From an uncultured Rubripirellula sp. (GTDB lineage Bacteria; Planctomycetota; Planctomycetia; Pirellulales; Pirellulaceae): 36,090 nucleotides of DNA. The stretch lies in the NCBI GenBank assembly GCA_938075415.1, contig CALJHC010000047.1:1-36090 (forward strand), read 5' to 3'. Under the pieces are notes generated by a model. It was given only the letters and a program-made list of their open reading frames with translations. It ran no database searches and was not told the DNA's origin. Positions 1 to 8,355 of this stretch are shown one piece after another. The position numbers and the translations under genes are program-made. How positions within the stretch are numbered: position 1 is the stretch's first letter; every line of letters starts with the position of its first letter.

Positions 1-512
1 GTTCTCAAGTACGAATCCGTGATCGCGTTGGCCACCATTGCTGCCGCGTCACGATCAACGTCTGTGTAACTAATGACCAAACGCTCGGATGTACCGCCGC
101 TGGCGATACTGAGGTTTTTTCGAAGGTTAACCTCTGCGAGCTCAGGATCAGAGAGACTCGGAGCCTTCCTTAGTGCCGGGTCGGAAAGAACCGGATCCAG
201 TACGATTGGATTGAGAATGATCGGCTTTTCTGTCTGCGAAAGATTCTTGGCGACTGGCATGACGCCTTTAAAGACAAGGTAATCTTGTTTTGCCTCAAGC
301 CAATGTTCTGCTCGGTACTCAGGCACAAACGTCTCAATCACGACGATTGCAGCGATTCCGGCCAAAAGTGTTCCGATTGGTAACGCCCAAGTCCAACAGC
401 GGCGGATGGTCACCCAAAGGATCCAAGGGTTGAAACTCCCTTCCTTCAACTGCCCAAACTCGGGAGTCGTTGCCGTGGTGAAGCGGTACTGCTTTTCTGG
501 TTGATTTGACAT
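1..512 (-). CDS. Wzz/GumC-type polysaccharide chain-length protein, probably tyrosine autokinase (partial)
   Basis: Reading the minus strand from ATG at 512 gives 170 residues without a stop, and the gene leaves the window at its left edge, so the C-terminus is missing. It begins MSNQPEKQYRF. A cytoplasmic leader of about 45 residues is followed by one membrane segment (about residues 46-60, with ALPIGTLLAGIAAIVVIE), then a periplasmic part ending with AAAMVANAITDSYLR. That ending is typical of Wzz-domain proteins fused to a BY-kinase. The family sets polysaccharide chain length in the inner membrane, and many members carry a C-terminal tyrosine kinase; here the kinase part cannot be seen. 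It starts 95 bp downstream of the exosortase gene on the same strand, fitting one exopolysaccharide/sorting locus. No clear ribosome-binding site precedes the ATG. Confidence 0.8.
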   Translation of the reverse strand, partial: MSNQPEKQYRFTTATTPEFGQLKEGSFNPWILWVTIRRCWTWALPIGTLLAGIAAIVVIETFVPEYRAEHWLEAKQDYLVFKGVMPVAKNLSQTEKPIILNPIVLDPVLSDPALRKAPSLSDPELAEVNLRKNLSIASGGTSERLVISYTDVDRDAAAMVANAITDSYLR

Positions 513-607
513 TTATGACGTTCAGTAGCGGCGAAATATTAGCGAGGGAAGGTTCGTTGGCGGGGACTCTGCAACGCGATAACGAGGGTTCGTCGACAAG
601 ATATAGG

Positions 608-1600
608 TTACGAAGCTGGCACTTTCACAAAATCTTTGGCAGACATGCTCTCAATTGGTCGATAAAGGTGTTCCCAGTAGACCTTGATGAGCCATAAAAG
701 CCCGAAAGCGAAGGGAATCATCAGCAAGCCTGAAAAGTCGTGAATAGAATTTCGCAGGCTCGGATCATCGAAAACCTGAAACATCAGTCCAACGACGGTG
801 ATGCGAACAGCGTTAACAAACAAGGCGACAGGAATAATCGATGTGATCAGGACTACCCGATCGAGCCAAATTCGAGTGGCCATGCAAGTCCAGAAGAAGG
901 CGAGGGCTGCGACACCGATAAAGATTCGCATTCCCGAACAGGCTTGCTCCACCATTAATTGTTCTTCACCCAACCAGATTGTGTGGCCTTCTGAAACTGC
1001 TGGCTGCCCTAAAATCCTTAGAGTGATGGTGCTTAGTTCCGTGGCCACGCCTTGAAGACGCCAGCTCAAAAGTGATTCTGCACGGTAAGGCATTGGGACC
1101 ATGAGTATCAGAAATATCACGGCAGGAAGTGACCAACGTAATGCTTGAGGTCCCATCAAGAACCACACGATACCGGCCATAAGAGGCACGATCGACCACC
1201 CATCTAGAAAGTCCGCGTAGACCAATCGACCCACAAATCGCATTAAAATTGCGAGGCCGATAAGAGAAAGGCCGGCTGGGGAAATAGTCGCACGAATTCC
1301 AGGAAAGGAGTCCCTTCTGTGCCAGCACAACATGCCAGCTAGAAATGGGACGAGGTAACCGTGAGAGTAGTCTGGTTCGTGACGCCATGCGTCTTCAATC
1401 CAAACGAAAGTTGGCCAGTAGGCATACATGAGTGCCGCAAACATCGCGAGAAGCGGAAACTTATAGGTGGACCATGCTTGGCCAAAGCTCATCACATAGA
1501 GTTTCTCATTTTTGGCAATTGATCTCGCAGCACTTTTTCCGCTGGAAACGGCGTTTGCCGCTGCACTAATTTGCCGTTTTCTTCGTCTTGTACGTGCCAT
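608..1600 (-). CDS. Exosortase (planctomycete type, possibly exosortase U)
   Basis: 330-residue multi-spanning membrane protein. Exosortases are cysteine transpeptidases of the inner membrane that recognise C-terminal sorting tags (PEP-CTERM-like) on exported proteins. The catalytic triad is visible: Cys221 in VEQACSGMR, Arg266 in NAVRI and His287 in IHDFSG. About eight hydrophobic segments lie between residues 45 and 305. The first 35 residues are basic and alanine/serine rich (RTRRRKRQ), probably a cytoplasmic tail; an internal start at Met37 (MSFGQAW) would remove most of it. The Wzz-type gene follows on the same strand, the usual association with exopolysaccharide loci. No protein with an obvious PEP-CTERM tail was found in the window, so substrates must lie elsewhere. 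The family is secure; the subfamily (XrtU) is from memory. Confidence 0.93.
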   Translation of the reverse strand: MARTRRRKRQISAAANAVSSGKSAARSIAKNEKLYVMSFGQAWSTYKFPLLAMFAALMYAYWPTFVWIEDAWRHEPDYSHGYLVPFLAGMLCWHRRDSFPGIRATISPAGLSLIGLAILMRFVGRLVYADFLDGWSIVPLMAGIVWFLMGPQALRWSLPAVIFLILMVPMPYRAESLLSWRLQGVATELSTITLRILGQPAVSEGHTIWLGEEQLMVEQACSGMRIFIGVAALAFFWTCMATRIWLDRVVLITSIIPVALFVNAVRITVVGLMFQVFDDPSLRNSIHDFSGLLMIPFAFGLLWLIKVYWEHLYRPIESMSAKDFVKVPAS

Positions 1601-3024
1601 TTTGCTCGCTGCTTAAGGCCGATGTATTGATTTGCTCGTAACAGACATGAAGTTGCCCTGCCCTACCAAGGTCGCTCGAGTGCAACACCCAAGGGATTGG
1701 TATCTGAGGAAGAGGTAACTGTCGTCAACCATTTTTAAGCGATCTGTTACGCGTCGGAAACCAGATTCTCGCAGCAGAGATTCCCCGCCATCATTCCCGT
1801 TTTGACCCGACGATTACACGCTATTGCCACAGAGGCGGGCGGTCAATCACTTCGTCATTCGGATTACCAAAACAATCATTCAGCCCACGTATAAGAGGCT
1901 TAATCGTTACATGTGGCCGTTAATACCCAGTCAGCATGAATTACCAATTTCAGCTTGATAGTAGCCGTTATGGTGAGATTTTTTTCTCATTCCTTTAACG
2001 TCTCGATACTGCTGAAGTACCCAGAGGGATTTATGAATCTGCCATCAAACGGATGTTTTTCATGGTTCGGGGGGGCAACTTGGACCAATCCAAATGCGCC
2101 GAAAAACTGGATAAATGAAACACTTTCCAGTGATTAGCATCCGACGAAAACTCCACAGGCTGTGGAATCTAGGCGGATCAATATTGAGCTGATTTATCCG
2201 CGTCATCTACACTTTTTTTAACGATGCATGACTGTTTTGCGAGCTATGTTTCCAACGGGTGGGGTGTTTAAGCCCATTTGATTCAATCTCAGTCAATCAC
2301 ATCCGCCTACCTCTCAACTTTGGTTGCCTCGCGTGAGGAGGTGCTGGCTGGGAACCTTTATAGATTTGGGACCGTGCGATGTCATCTTTTCTTATCCTCG
2401 GGGCTGTCTGCTGCGTCTTCGCCGCCTCAACAAGCTTGCTGGCCGTCATGGTGAGAGGCGCACCGCTGATAGAAGAATTCGATTCCCGAGGTCCACTGCC
2501 ACGGCGTGGTACAGCAGTCAACCGATCTGTTTCTAAAAGTAAAAGTTCAAGCACTCGCTCTAAACGAAGAAGCAAACGAAGCATGACTAAGTCAGGATTG
2601 CAAATTCTTTCCGAGCAAGCCCATTCTTCAGTTCGCCGACATTCTGCAAATCTTCCTCGATAGCTTTCATAAAGCTTCAGAGCGATTCGAGGTAAAGACT
2701 CTCAATTTCGAGGACTTTCTGACCAGTGCAAAGCAGCATTGATGAACACCTTGTCGATCCTCGGATCGCCCCTGATGCTGCCTCTCAATCCTTGGAATGC
2801 GTTGCGACCACAGCCTCCAAGTGACCCTGCTCTGATAGCCACGGCTTCTAGGCCAAGATTGTTGGTGTCTTCGATGACAGGCAAGGGGTTGGTCGAAATT
2901 CTGAAACTTCTCACCGATTGTTGACACTCGTTCCTTGGCGAAGGAGTCCGACGAAAAGGACCTCTGTTCTTCTACAGAGACTTAGACTCAGAGGGTCAAA
3001 GATTCACAAATCTCAAGTCAGGCG
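1601..3024. other. Long spacer, no supported gene
   Basis: About 1.4 kb between the exosortase start and the terminator of the thioredoxin-fold gene. Several open frames overlap on both strands. The best is 2379-2663 (+), 94 codons, with a hydrophobic N-terminus (SSFLILGAVCCVFAAS) followed by a Ser/Lys/Arg-rich tail and a GGGA-like site upstream. Around 2600-2930 three short frames (two plus, one minus) look protein-like but none has a convincing start, so this could be a decayed gene. I recognise no family here. Confidence 0.4.
2379..2663 (+). CDS. Possible small membrane-anchored protein, unknown
   Basis: Open frame of 94 codons starting with ATG, about eight bases after a GGGA stretch. 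Residues 2-25 form one hydrophobic segment; the remainder is highly basic and serine rich (SKSKSSSTRSKRRSKRS) and ends in low-complexity sequence. No family is recognised. A different plus frame continues open from about 2584 to 2730 (FADILQIFLDSF, NFEDFLTSAKQH) without a start, which could mean a frameshifted longer gene. Codon use gives no strong support, so this is only a candidate. Confidence 0.25.
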   Translation: MSSFLILGAVCCVFAASTSLLAVMVRGAPLIEEFDSRGPLPRRGTAVNRSVSKSKSSSTRSKRRSKRSMTKSGLQILSEQAHSSVRRHSANLPR

Positions 3025-3058
3025 AAAAAAAAAGACGCCGGTTCTAACCGACGTCTTG
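3025..3058 (-). terminator. Rho-independent terminator of the thioredoxin-fold gene
   Basis: On the minus strand an 11-bp stem with one mismatch (AAGACGTCGGT pairing with the arm at 3032-3042) is followed directly by nine T residues (plus-strand A run 3025-3033). It lies about 75 bp past the stop codon at 3133 of the gene it would end. Confidence 0.85.
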
Positions 3059-3132
3059 ATTGCTATTTCGTTTCCAATTGACGGAAATACAGACGCTCAA
3101 AGATCAGTTTGATTTTCGCCTGAGACTTCCGA

Positions 3133-4179
3133 TCACTTCGCGTTCTGGGCTTTTTCTTTTTGGTAGGTCGCCAACGTCGCGTTAATTTCCGCTGAACCAT
3201 TGTTGTGCTTGGCGGCGATCTCTTGCCATTTGATTGCTTCATCCAGATCGCCCATGACGTAGTAGACACGAGCCAGTGTATCGAGTGTCGCAGCATCCTT
3301 ATTGCCGTTGAGTTCAGAGGCTCGAGTCGCCGCCTTCAACGCCAGTTGCATATCCGTTTCGCTACCCTTGCCGGTGCGAGCGGTATTCCAGGCGATCTGA
3401 TTTAAGAGTTGAGCATTTTCCCATGCCGATTCGATTACAGCGCCCCGAACTTCAGATGCTTGCTCAACACGACCAGCTCGTTCCAGAATTGTCATCCGGT
3501 AAAGGGCAGTGTTCGTTGATTTGCCGGCAGCCTCTTCCATCTGATCCAAGACAGTGAGGGCTCCGTCATAATCTTTCTTTTGCATCGAAGCATTGAGGCG
3601 TGACATCCACTGCTTCATCACTTCTTGCTGCTTCATCTCAGCAACGGCAGCATCCCGATTCCATGTCCCGGCAACAATTTTTGCCAGTGGTTCATCAATT
3701 CTTGCTGGATGGCCGATCCACTCAACGATACCGTCACGGCCGACAACGAATGCACAGGGGATGCCGTTTTGGCCGGCAGCACGCATGTAATTGGTGTTGG
3801 TCCAGTCACCGGAGTCCAATGCCAACCGGTACTTGATTACTTCGTTCCAAGTGCCACCAGTGGGGGCGTTTTTACTCAAGAAACCATTAACCGTCGCTTC
3901 ATCTTCACGAGTCACGCCAATGAAGGCGACTTTGTCTTTGTATTTGGTTTGTAGTTCGCTGATGTGAGGCATGCCGACTCGACAGGGCCCACACCATGTT
4001 GCCCAGAACTCAACGACGTGAACTTTGTCTCGAAGCGGAGCAGTGACAGGGTCACCCTTGATCCATTTCGCAACCTTCAGCCCGGGGCTTGGATCTCCGA
4101 TTCCGAGTTTTTGTGCTTCAACGCTCTGTCCTAACCCAAAGGAGCCGAGAAGTACGGCGATTCCGATTAAAAGTCTCAT
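3133..4179 (-). CDS. Secreted TlpA-like thioredoxin-fold protein with C-terminal TPR region
   Basis: 348 residues. A signal peptide (residues 1-22, ending SVEAQ) is followed by a TlpA/ResA-like thioredoxin fold: WCGPC active site at 62-66, a cis-proline in GIPCAFVV at 141, and the usual insert between strand and helix. Residues 190-340 are helical with TPR-like repeats (DYDGALTVLDQMEE, TLARVYYVMGDLDEAIKW), which in this family suggest a protein-binding partner. The protein is expected to act outside the cytoplasm as a disulfide oxidoreductase; its substrate is unknown. It stands alone, with a terminator 75 bp downstream. The 15 bases before the start contain no strong Shine-Dalgarno sequence; further upstream lies an anti-Shine-Dalgarno-like stretch, described separately. 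Confidence 0.92.
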   Translation of the reverse strand: MRLLIGIAVLLGSFGLGQSVEAQKLGIGDPSPGLKVAKWIKGDPVTAPLRDKVHVVEFWATWCGPCRVGMPHISELQTKYKDKVAFIGVTREDEATVNGFLSKNAPTGGTWNEVIKYRLALDSGDWTNTNYMRAAGQNGIPCAFVVGRDGIVEWIGHPARIDEPLAKIVAGTWNRDAAVAEMKQQEVMKQWMSRLNASMQKKDYDGALTVLDQMEEAAGKSTNTALYRMTILERAGRVEQASEVRGAVIESAWENAQLLNQIAWNTARTGKGSETDMQLALKAATRASELNGNKDAATLDTLARVYYVMGDLDEAIKWQEIAAKHNNGSAEINATLATYQKEKAQNAK

Positions 4180-4193
4180 GACATTTATTGTCC

Positions 4194-4206
4194 AAAGGAG
4201 GTGATC
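4194..4206 (-). promoter_or_regulatory. Anti-Shine-Dalgarno mimic in 5' leader
   Basis: On the minus strand, 15-27 bases before the ATG of the thioredoxin-fold gene, the sequence is GATCACCTCCTTT, identical over 13 bases to the conserved 3' tail of bacterial 16S rRNA. Read on the plus strand it is a near-perfect Shine-Dalgarno (AAAGGAGGTGATC), but no start codon follows at a useful distance there. Function is unknown. Confidence 0.4.
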
Positions 4207-4420
4207 GTAAACGTATTCGAAGGTGGGCCAAGGCTGCCTTGGGCTTACCCATTAGATTGTGCTTTGCCTGAATTGTACGGTTTTTTGGTTTGCTGGGGGA
4301 TGTTGGGTGATCCCTTTTCGTTTTCGGCTGGTGGTAAGTGGTGATACCGGGGTGATCGTCTCCATTTTACAGCATTTTGCTGCGAATCAATGCGGTGGGA
4401 GCCGAGGGCGGTGCCCCCAT

Positions 4421-4466
4421 AAAGCAGTGTTCTGTGCCCCACGAAAGCAGTGCTCTGTGCCCCAAG
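4421..4466. repeat. 23-bp tandem duplication (2 copies)
   Basis: Two adjacent units, 4421-4443 and 4444-4466, share the core AAGCAGTG(T/C)TCTGTGCCCCA and differ at two positions. They lie in noncoding sequence. Confidence 0.85.
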
Positions 4467-5045
4467 AAGACGGTGAAACGACATCATTATGAATTCAAAC
4501 CGGATGACGGGTTAACCAAAGTCTGTTGATTATGATCGAATTAACGCAAGTTCTCGGAGAGATGGAGACATTGGTGGCTGAGAGCATTTCATTCGTTTCT
4601 GCCAAGTGAATCATTTTTGCTACCCGTTCCGAAATCTTACCCAAGGGTACAAGCACGCCATGGCGAGATCGCCGCACCGAACTCGGGACATTCCGTAGGC
4701 GATTTCAGATGGTTTCAGCGAAGTTTTCTTGCTGCACCAATGTTGGACCGAGTTGCTAGGGGAAAGGAAGTGGAAGGTGAGATTCGTCATCAAAATTTCT
4801 GCCAGAACGACACGCTTCTCCACTCATGATCCAAATCCTTCTCGGATAGCATCCCAACGAACTAAATTCGATGTGGGACTGCAATGAAGATTCAGTGTGG
4901 GAACACGGGTTAACCGCTGTATCGTTGAAGCGACCATGTCGCCGAGATTTCCTACTTTCGTTTTCATTGGTACGCCGCATTCAGTTAGTTGCTAAGCTAG
5001 GCGGGTTATCAGTAACGAAGTGTTTTTCGGTCGAGATCGTGTTGA

Positions 5046-5083
5046 CTCGAATGTCGTGATCATTTGGTTGGCTGACATTCGAG
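5046..5083. repeat. Inverted repeat upstream of the EEP hydrolase gene
   Basis: CTCGAATGTC (5046-5055) and its exact reverse complement GACATTCGAG (5074-5083) are separated by 18 bases. The repeat ends 57 bp before the ATG, a position suitable for an operator or a leader hairpin. There is no T-run, so it is not a typical terminator. Confidence 0.55.
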
Positions 5084-5140
5084 TATCGACGGTCGATTCA
5101 TATTCATGATTTGGTGAAGCGGGAAATTGGAGCAGTCAAG

Positions 5141-5944
5141 ATGCAGCGAGTATTTCTATTGGTCATTGCTTACTTTGGACTCGCGGGCTTGGTTATCGCG
5201 CAGGCTGAACCCCCCAAAGTAATTCGAGTGCTTTGCTACAACATTCATTATGGTCAGGGCATGGACGGCAAGTACGATCTGCCTCGGCTTGCCAAGGTGA
5301 TTCGTGACGCTCGGCCTGACTTGGTCGCGCTGCAGGAGGTAGATGTTGGCGTTTTGCGTTCGGGGCGATTGCATGAAGCCCAAGAACTTGGGCGGCTCAC
5401 TGGGATGGCGGTGCGTTACGGACCAACCCAGCATTATCAGGGTGGTTTGTACGGTAATGCGGTTCTGTCGAAATTGCCGATCGAAGATGTCTTGATTCAG
5501 CCGCTTCCTTATTCGGAAAGCGACGCAACTCGTACCACTTATCCACGTGGAGCGATCGCAGTGAAGGTGCGGTTGCCCACCGGGAAGTTCATTCAATTCA
5601 TCAGCACACACTTTCAGCACAATGTGGCAGAGGATCGGGTTGCCGAGGCCAAGGCGATTAGCAAGCTTTTTGCGGGGGAAGGCAATCTTCCCAATATCCT
5701 CGCTGGTGACATGAACGCGAAACCGGGATCCCCACCAATCGAGATTCTTGAGAAGCACTGGTCGCACGCTGCCAACCAACCTTTTTCACCAACAGCACCA
5801 TCGGTAACCCCAACCTCCAGAATTGATTACATCTTCTATCAGGCAAGTGCGGGCCTTCGACTGTTGGAATCAGAAGTGATTGATGAACCAATGGCCTCTG
5901 ATCACCGTCCTGTCTTGGCCGTTTTTGAAATAGAAACTCGTTGA
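5141..5944 (+). CDS. Secreted endonuclease/exonuclease/phosphatase (EEP) family protein
   Basis: 267 residues from ATG 5141. This start was chosen over the in-frame TTG at 5111 because GGAG lies eight bases upstream and a signal peptide (MQRVFLLVIAYFGLAGLVIAQA) follows at once. The mature part carries the EEP metal-dependent phosphohydrolase motifs: N34 in CYNIHYG, E66 in LQEVD, H157 in STHFQH, D190/N192 in AGDMNA, and D254-H255 in ASDHRP. The family includes sphingomyelinase-like and other phosphodiesterases; planctomycete members of this short exported type have no defined substrate. The gene stands alone and converges on the SET gene. The length (about 240 mature residues) is that of a single, complete domain. 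Confidence 0.92.
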   Translation: MQRVFLLVIAYFGLAGLVIAQAEPPKVIRVLCYNIHYGQGMDGKYDLPRLAKVIRDARPDLVALQEVDVGVLRSGRLHEAQELGRLTGMAVRYGPTQHYQGGLYGNAVLSKLPIEDVLIQPLPYSESDATRTTYPRGAIAVKVRLPTGKFIQFISTHFQHNVAEDRVAEAKAISKLFAGEGNLPNILAGDMNAKPGSPPIEILEKHWSHAANQPFSPTAPSVTPTSRIDYIFYQASAGLRLLESEVIDEPMASDHRPVLAVFEIETR

Positions 5945-6011
5945 GTTTTTAAGGGGCTTCCGTTTTTCAGCCGAGAATCATTGAGTAATCTTGTGCAGGC
6001 CACTGGCATAA

Positions 6012-6611
6012 CTATCCCTCTTGTTTCTTGCCAGCCAGTTTTTTGGCTTTGGCTACTTCGTTCTTATCGCAGACCCATCCGCGACAATTTGGTGATCCAC
6101 ACTTGCAGCGGGGAGTCCCTTCGTGCGCGATCCATCGATAATCAAATGTGATTTCAGATTTCGGTTCGATGTTGCAGTTGGCGACGATCAGCATCACAAA
6201 CTTGGAAAGCTGAACAAGTTCGGTGTTCGGCGAGCAAGAGTGGTTGATGAAGACAGCAGGGATTGCTGGTTCCAAGGCCCACTTCTTGGTTAGCTCCATC
6301 AGGTAATCGGATCCGGGGTAACCCTTGCGGCGAATCAATTGCCCTTGGATTTCCATGACGATTTCACCGGGTAAAAAATGCCTCGCTGCATAGACCCCCC
6401 GACCGCAAGCGTTTTCGCCCACCTCGACATCACGATCGCAATAGTTTCTGTATCCATGCTTGGCATCGAGTCTTTTCTGCAGTTTTTTTCGGCGTTTGGG
6501 GTCAAGCACGGTGTCGATTATGAAAAGTGATAACGGGGCAATTTCAAGCTGGTTGACGCGAGCTTTGGGTGAAATTGAACCTGGGACGGATCGTTTCAAG
6601 ACGAAAGTCAC
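6012..6611 (-). CDS. SET-domain protein (putative lysine methyltransferase)
   Basis: 199 residues. SET-domain elements run from about residue 52 to 178: GRGVYAARHFLPGEIVMEI (S-adenosylmethionine-binding entry), FINHSCSPNTEL at 121-132 (the conserved NHSCxPN), FDYRW at 156-160 with the catalytic-region tyrosine, and a post-SET cysteine cluster CKCGSPNCRGWVC at 169-181 that would hold zinc. This is a compact, complete SET plus post-SET protein. Such proteins methylate lysine in eukaryotes; bacterial targets are mostly unknown. The first 45 residues are not clearly part of the domain and the true start could be internal. It sits alone, tail to tail with the EEP gene. Confidence 0.9.
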   Translation of the reverse strand: MTFVLKRSVPGSISPKARVNQLEIAPLSLFIIDTVLDPKRRKKLQKRLDAKHGYRNYCDRDVEVGENACGRGVYAARHFLPGEIVMEIQGQLIRRKGYPGSDYLMELTKKWALEPAIPAVFINHSCSPNTELVQLSKFVMLIVANCNIEPKSEITFDYRWIAHEGTPRCKCGSPNCRGWVCDKNEVAKAKKLAGKKQEG

Positions 6612-7227
6612 TCAGGGGATTTCTCTCGTGGTCAATTATCTGATGGTGATCTGCAGGTGGGATTTCTCGGTCGGTTCAATGAATTGATCGTCAACCGATC
6701 CTGCTGATGAAGTCGAGGGATTGTGACTGGTAGATTAAGTTAATTAGTGATTGTTCTACACGAGGCGGAAAAATTCAGGAATCATCCACGATTCAGCAAG
6801 AATCATGACTGGATTTGTACCGAGGGCAAGTGGACGAAGAAGCGATCAAGTTGGGATAACCTAGATGAGGCGTGAACCTGTTCTTAGACGCGTTGGCGGT
6901 TGGAATGATCTTTGGGTTACCGCACCCTGTTTTTGCAGACTCAGATTTTATTGGTCGGTCATTTCCAGGGGAGTCTCATGCCACAAGTCGGAAGCATTTC
7001 GGGGGTTTATGCAGCATTTGCAGTTCTGCCTCTAATTCAACGCCAAGAAGATGATAAAACAAGTTGATTCGCCGTTGGCATGGTTCATGACTTTGAAGTG
7101 GGGTGGCTTTGCAGTGGCTGATCAGCGAGCTCAGTTCAGTGATTCTGGAATGGCGGCATGAGTCAGAGAGCACCAATTTGCGTTGTCAGTGAATGACCAA
7201 AAAAATTAAGAGAAAGATTAGGTTTCC
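6612..7227. other. Spacer, nothing recognised
   Basis: About 600 bp between the divergent SET and metalloprotease genes. Short overlapping frames on both strands show no family similarity, and I see no repeats, terminators or RNA genes. Confidence 0.5.
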
Positions 7228-8355
7228 ATGCATCAGAAAAAAAACGACAACCATCAAAGTTCTCATGGAAGGGAGGGCCTTTGGGTTCATTCGCCCCTTG
7301 CTGCAATTTGCTTCCTCTTCCCACTGTTTTTCTTCGCCGCCTCATTGCACGCGGCCGAGGGTTTGGAGTCGATTCATTTATCGGTTCGCGTCTTTCGATT
7401 TCAATCCGACGAAGATCCACGATTAAATTGCTCGTTAAGTGACAAGGAAATTCGTGAACAATTTGTGGCGGTGAATGATACGTGGAAACAGGCGTCGATC
7501 GTCTGGGAAATTGAATCCATCAGGGAGATGAAGGCCAAGAAGCCTGACTTGTTCTCGCGAGCGATGATGAATCCACGAGGGCAACTCGCGGCAGCATTGG
7601 TCCAGAACCTGCAAGATGATCATCTTCTCGTTGGCGGATTTAATGTTGTGATCGCCGAAGATTTTGAGAAATCGATAGGAGGCGTTTTTATTCCTCAGGC
7701 AGATGGCATCGTCTTTTATGCAAAACGTGGACCCAAGGGAATTCAGACGCCAGCTGTTCTTGCTCATGAGCTAGGCCATGCTCTTGGTTTACCTCACACG
7801 ATTTTTGAGAAAGGTAACAACTTAATGATGGGATCCGGTCCAGAACGTGTTCCAACTCGAGTGAAGCCGGTGACTGCATCTCAGATCGCCATCGCAAGGC
7901 AGTATGCTGAGGTGGGCAAACCGTTCAAGCCGCAAACCCTCAAGGCTCCGAAAGGGAATCCAGCCGAGGTCTTTCATTTCCTTGATTCTGACTCAAACGG
8001 AGTTCTAACGGTGGACGAATCGCCCACTGAGTATCGGGACTACGCGAAAGAGTTCTTCCGAAAAGCTTCACGATCGCCGAACGATGAGATAAATCGACAG
8101 GACTATTCCAAGATTGTTAGACAACGCTCCAGTGGTTCTCGCCGTGTGGGATATGGCCCAGAGATTATTCCGCAGATACTGACTCGATTTGATTCTGATC
8201 AGAATGGGATTCTCAGTCGCGCTGAAGTTAAGAACCCTAGCTCAGTCGTGTTTCGATTTTTTAAGCAATGGGATCTCGATGGTGACCAGCAGTTGACGAG
8301 AAAGGAAATGGAAGAGTCCTTGAAAAGGTCCAGAGCTCAACCGCCTGCTAATTGA
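7228..8355 (+). CDS. Exported matrixin-like zinc metalloprotease with EF-hand calcium sites
   Basis: 375 residues. An N-terminal extension of about 22 residues precedes the hydrophobic signal core (LAAICFLFPLFFFAASLHAA, to residue 43). The metzincin zinc motif HELGHALGLPH is at 180-190 (His180, Glu181, His184, His190), followed by a Met-turn candidate, LMMGSG at 199-204. The C-terminal half carries EF-hand loops: DSDSNGVLTVDE (253-264), DSDQNGILSRAE (322-333) and DLDGDQQLTRKE (349-360), which suggests calcium control or stability outside the cell. The start is supported by AGG seven bases upstream. An internal start nearer the signal core is possible. Substrate unknown; it stands alone between long spacers. 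Confidence 0.92.
   Translation: MHQKKNDNHQSSHGREGLWVHSPLAAICFLFPLFFFAASLHAAEGLESIHLSVRVFRFQSDEDPRLNCSLSDKEIREQFVAVNDTWKQASIVWEIESIREMKAKKPDLFSRAMMNPRGQLAAALVQNLQDDHLLVGGFNVVIAEDFEKSIGGVFIPQADGIVFYAKRGPKGIQTPAVLAHELGHALGLPHTIFEKGNNLMMGSGPERVPTRVKPVTASQIAIARQYAEVGKPFKPQTLKAPKGNPAEVFHFLDSDSNGVLTVDESPTEYRDYAKEFFRKASRSPNDEINRQDYSKIVRQRSSGSRRVGYGPEIIPQILTRFDSDQNGILSRAEVKNPSSVVFRFFKQWDLDGDQQLTRKEMEESLKRSRAQPPAN

Larger units (their letters stand above)
4207..5140. other. Spacer between divergent genes; tandem repeat and inverted repeat only
   Basis: More than 900 bp between the thioredoxin-fold gene (minus) and the EEP hydrolase (plus). It must hold both promoters, but none is clear. It contains a 23-bp tandem duplication (4421-4466) and an inverted repeat (5046-5083). 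Short open frames here look like chance. Confidence 0.5.

Noticed and set aside
1955..2137. 60-codon plus frame as a possible exosortase substrate
   Set aside because: Contains GGATWTNPNAPKNW, loosely like some PEP-CTERM proteins, but has no signal peptide, sorting tail or ribosome-binding site.
4194..4206. Plus-strand perfect Shine-Dalgarno as the start of a gene
   Set aside because: No start codon at a usable distance and no coding frame follows.
4421..4466. Possible CRISPR array or iteron cluster
   Set aside because: Only two adjacent copies, no spacers, no cas or replication genes.
5156..5779. 207-codon minus frame
   Set aside because: Antisense shadow of the EEP hydrolase gene, whose catalytic motifs are all on the plus strand.
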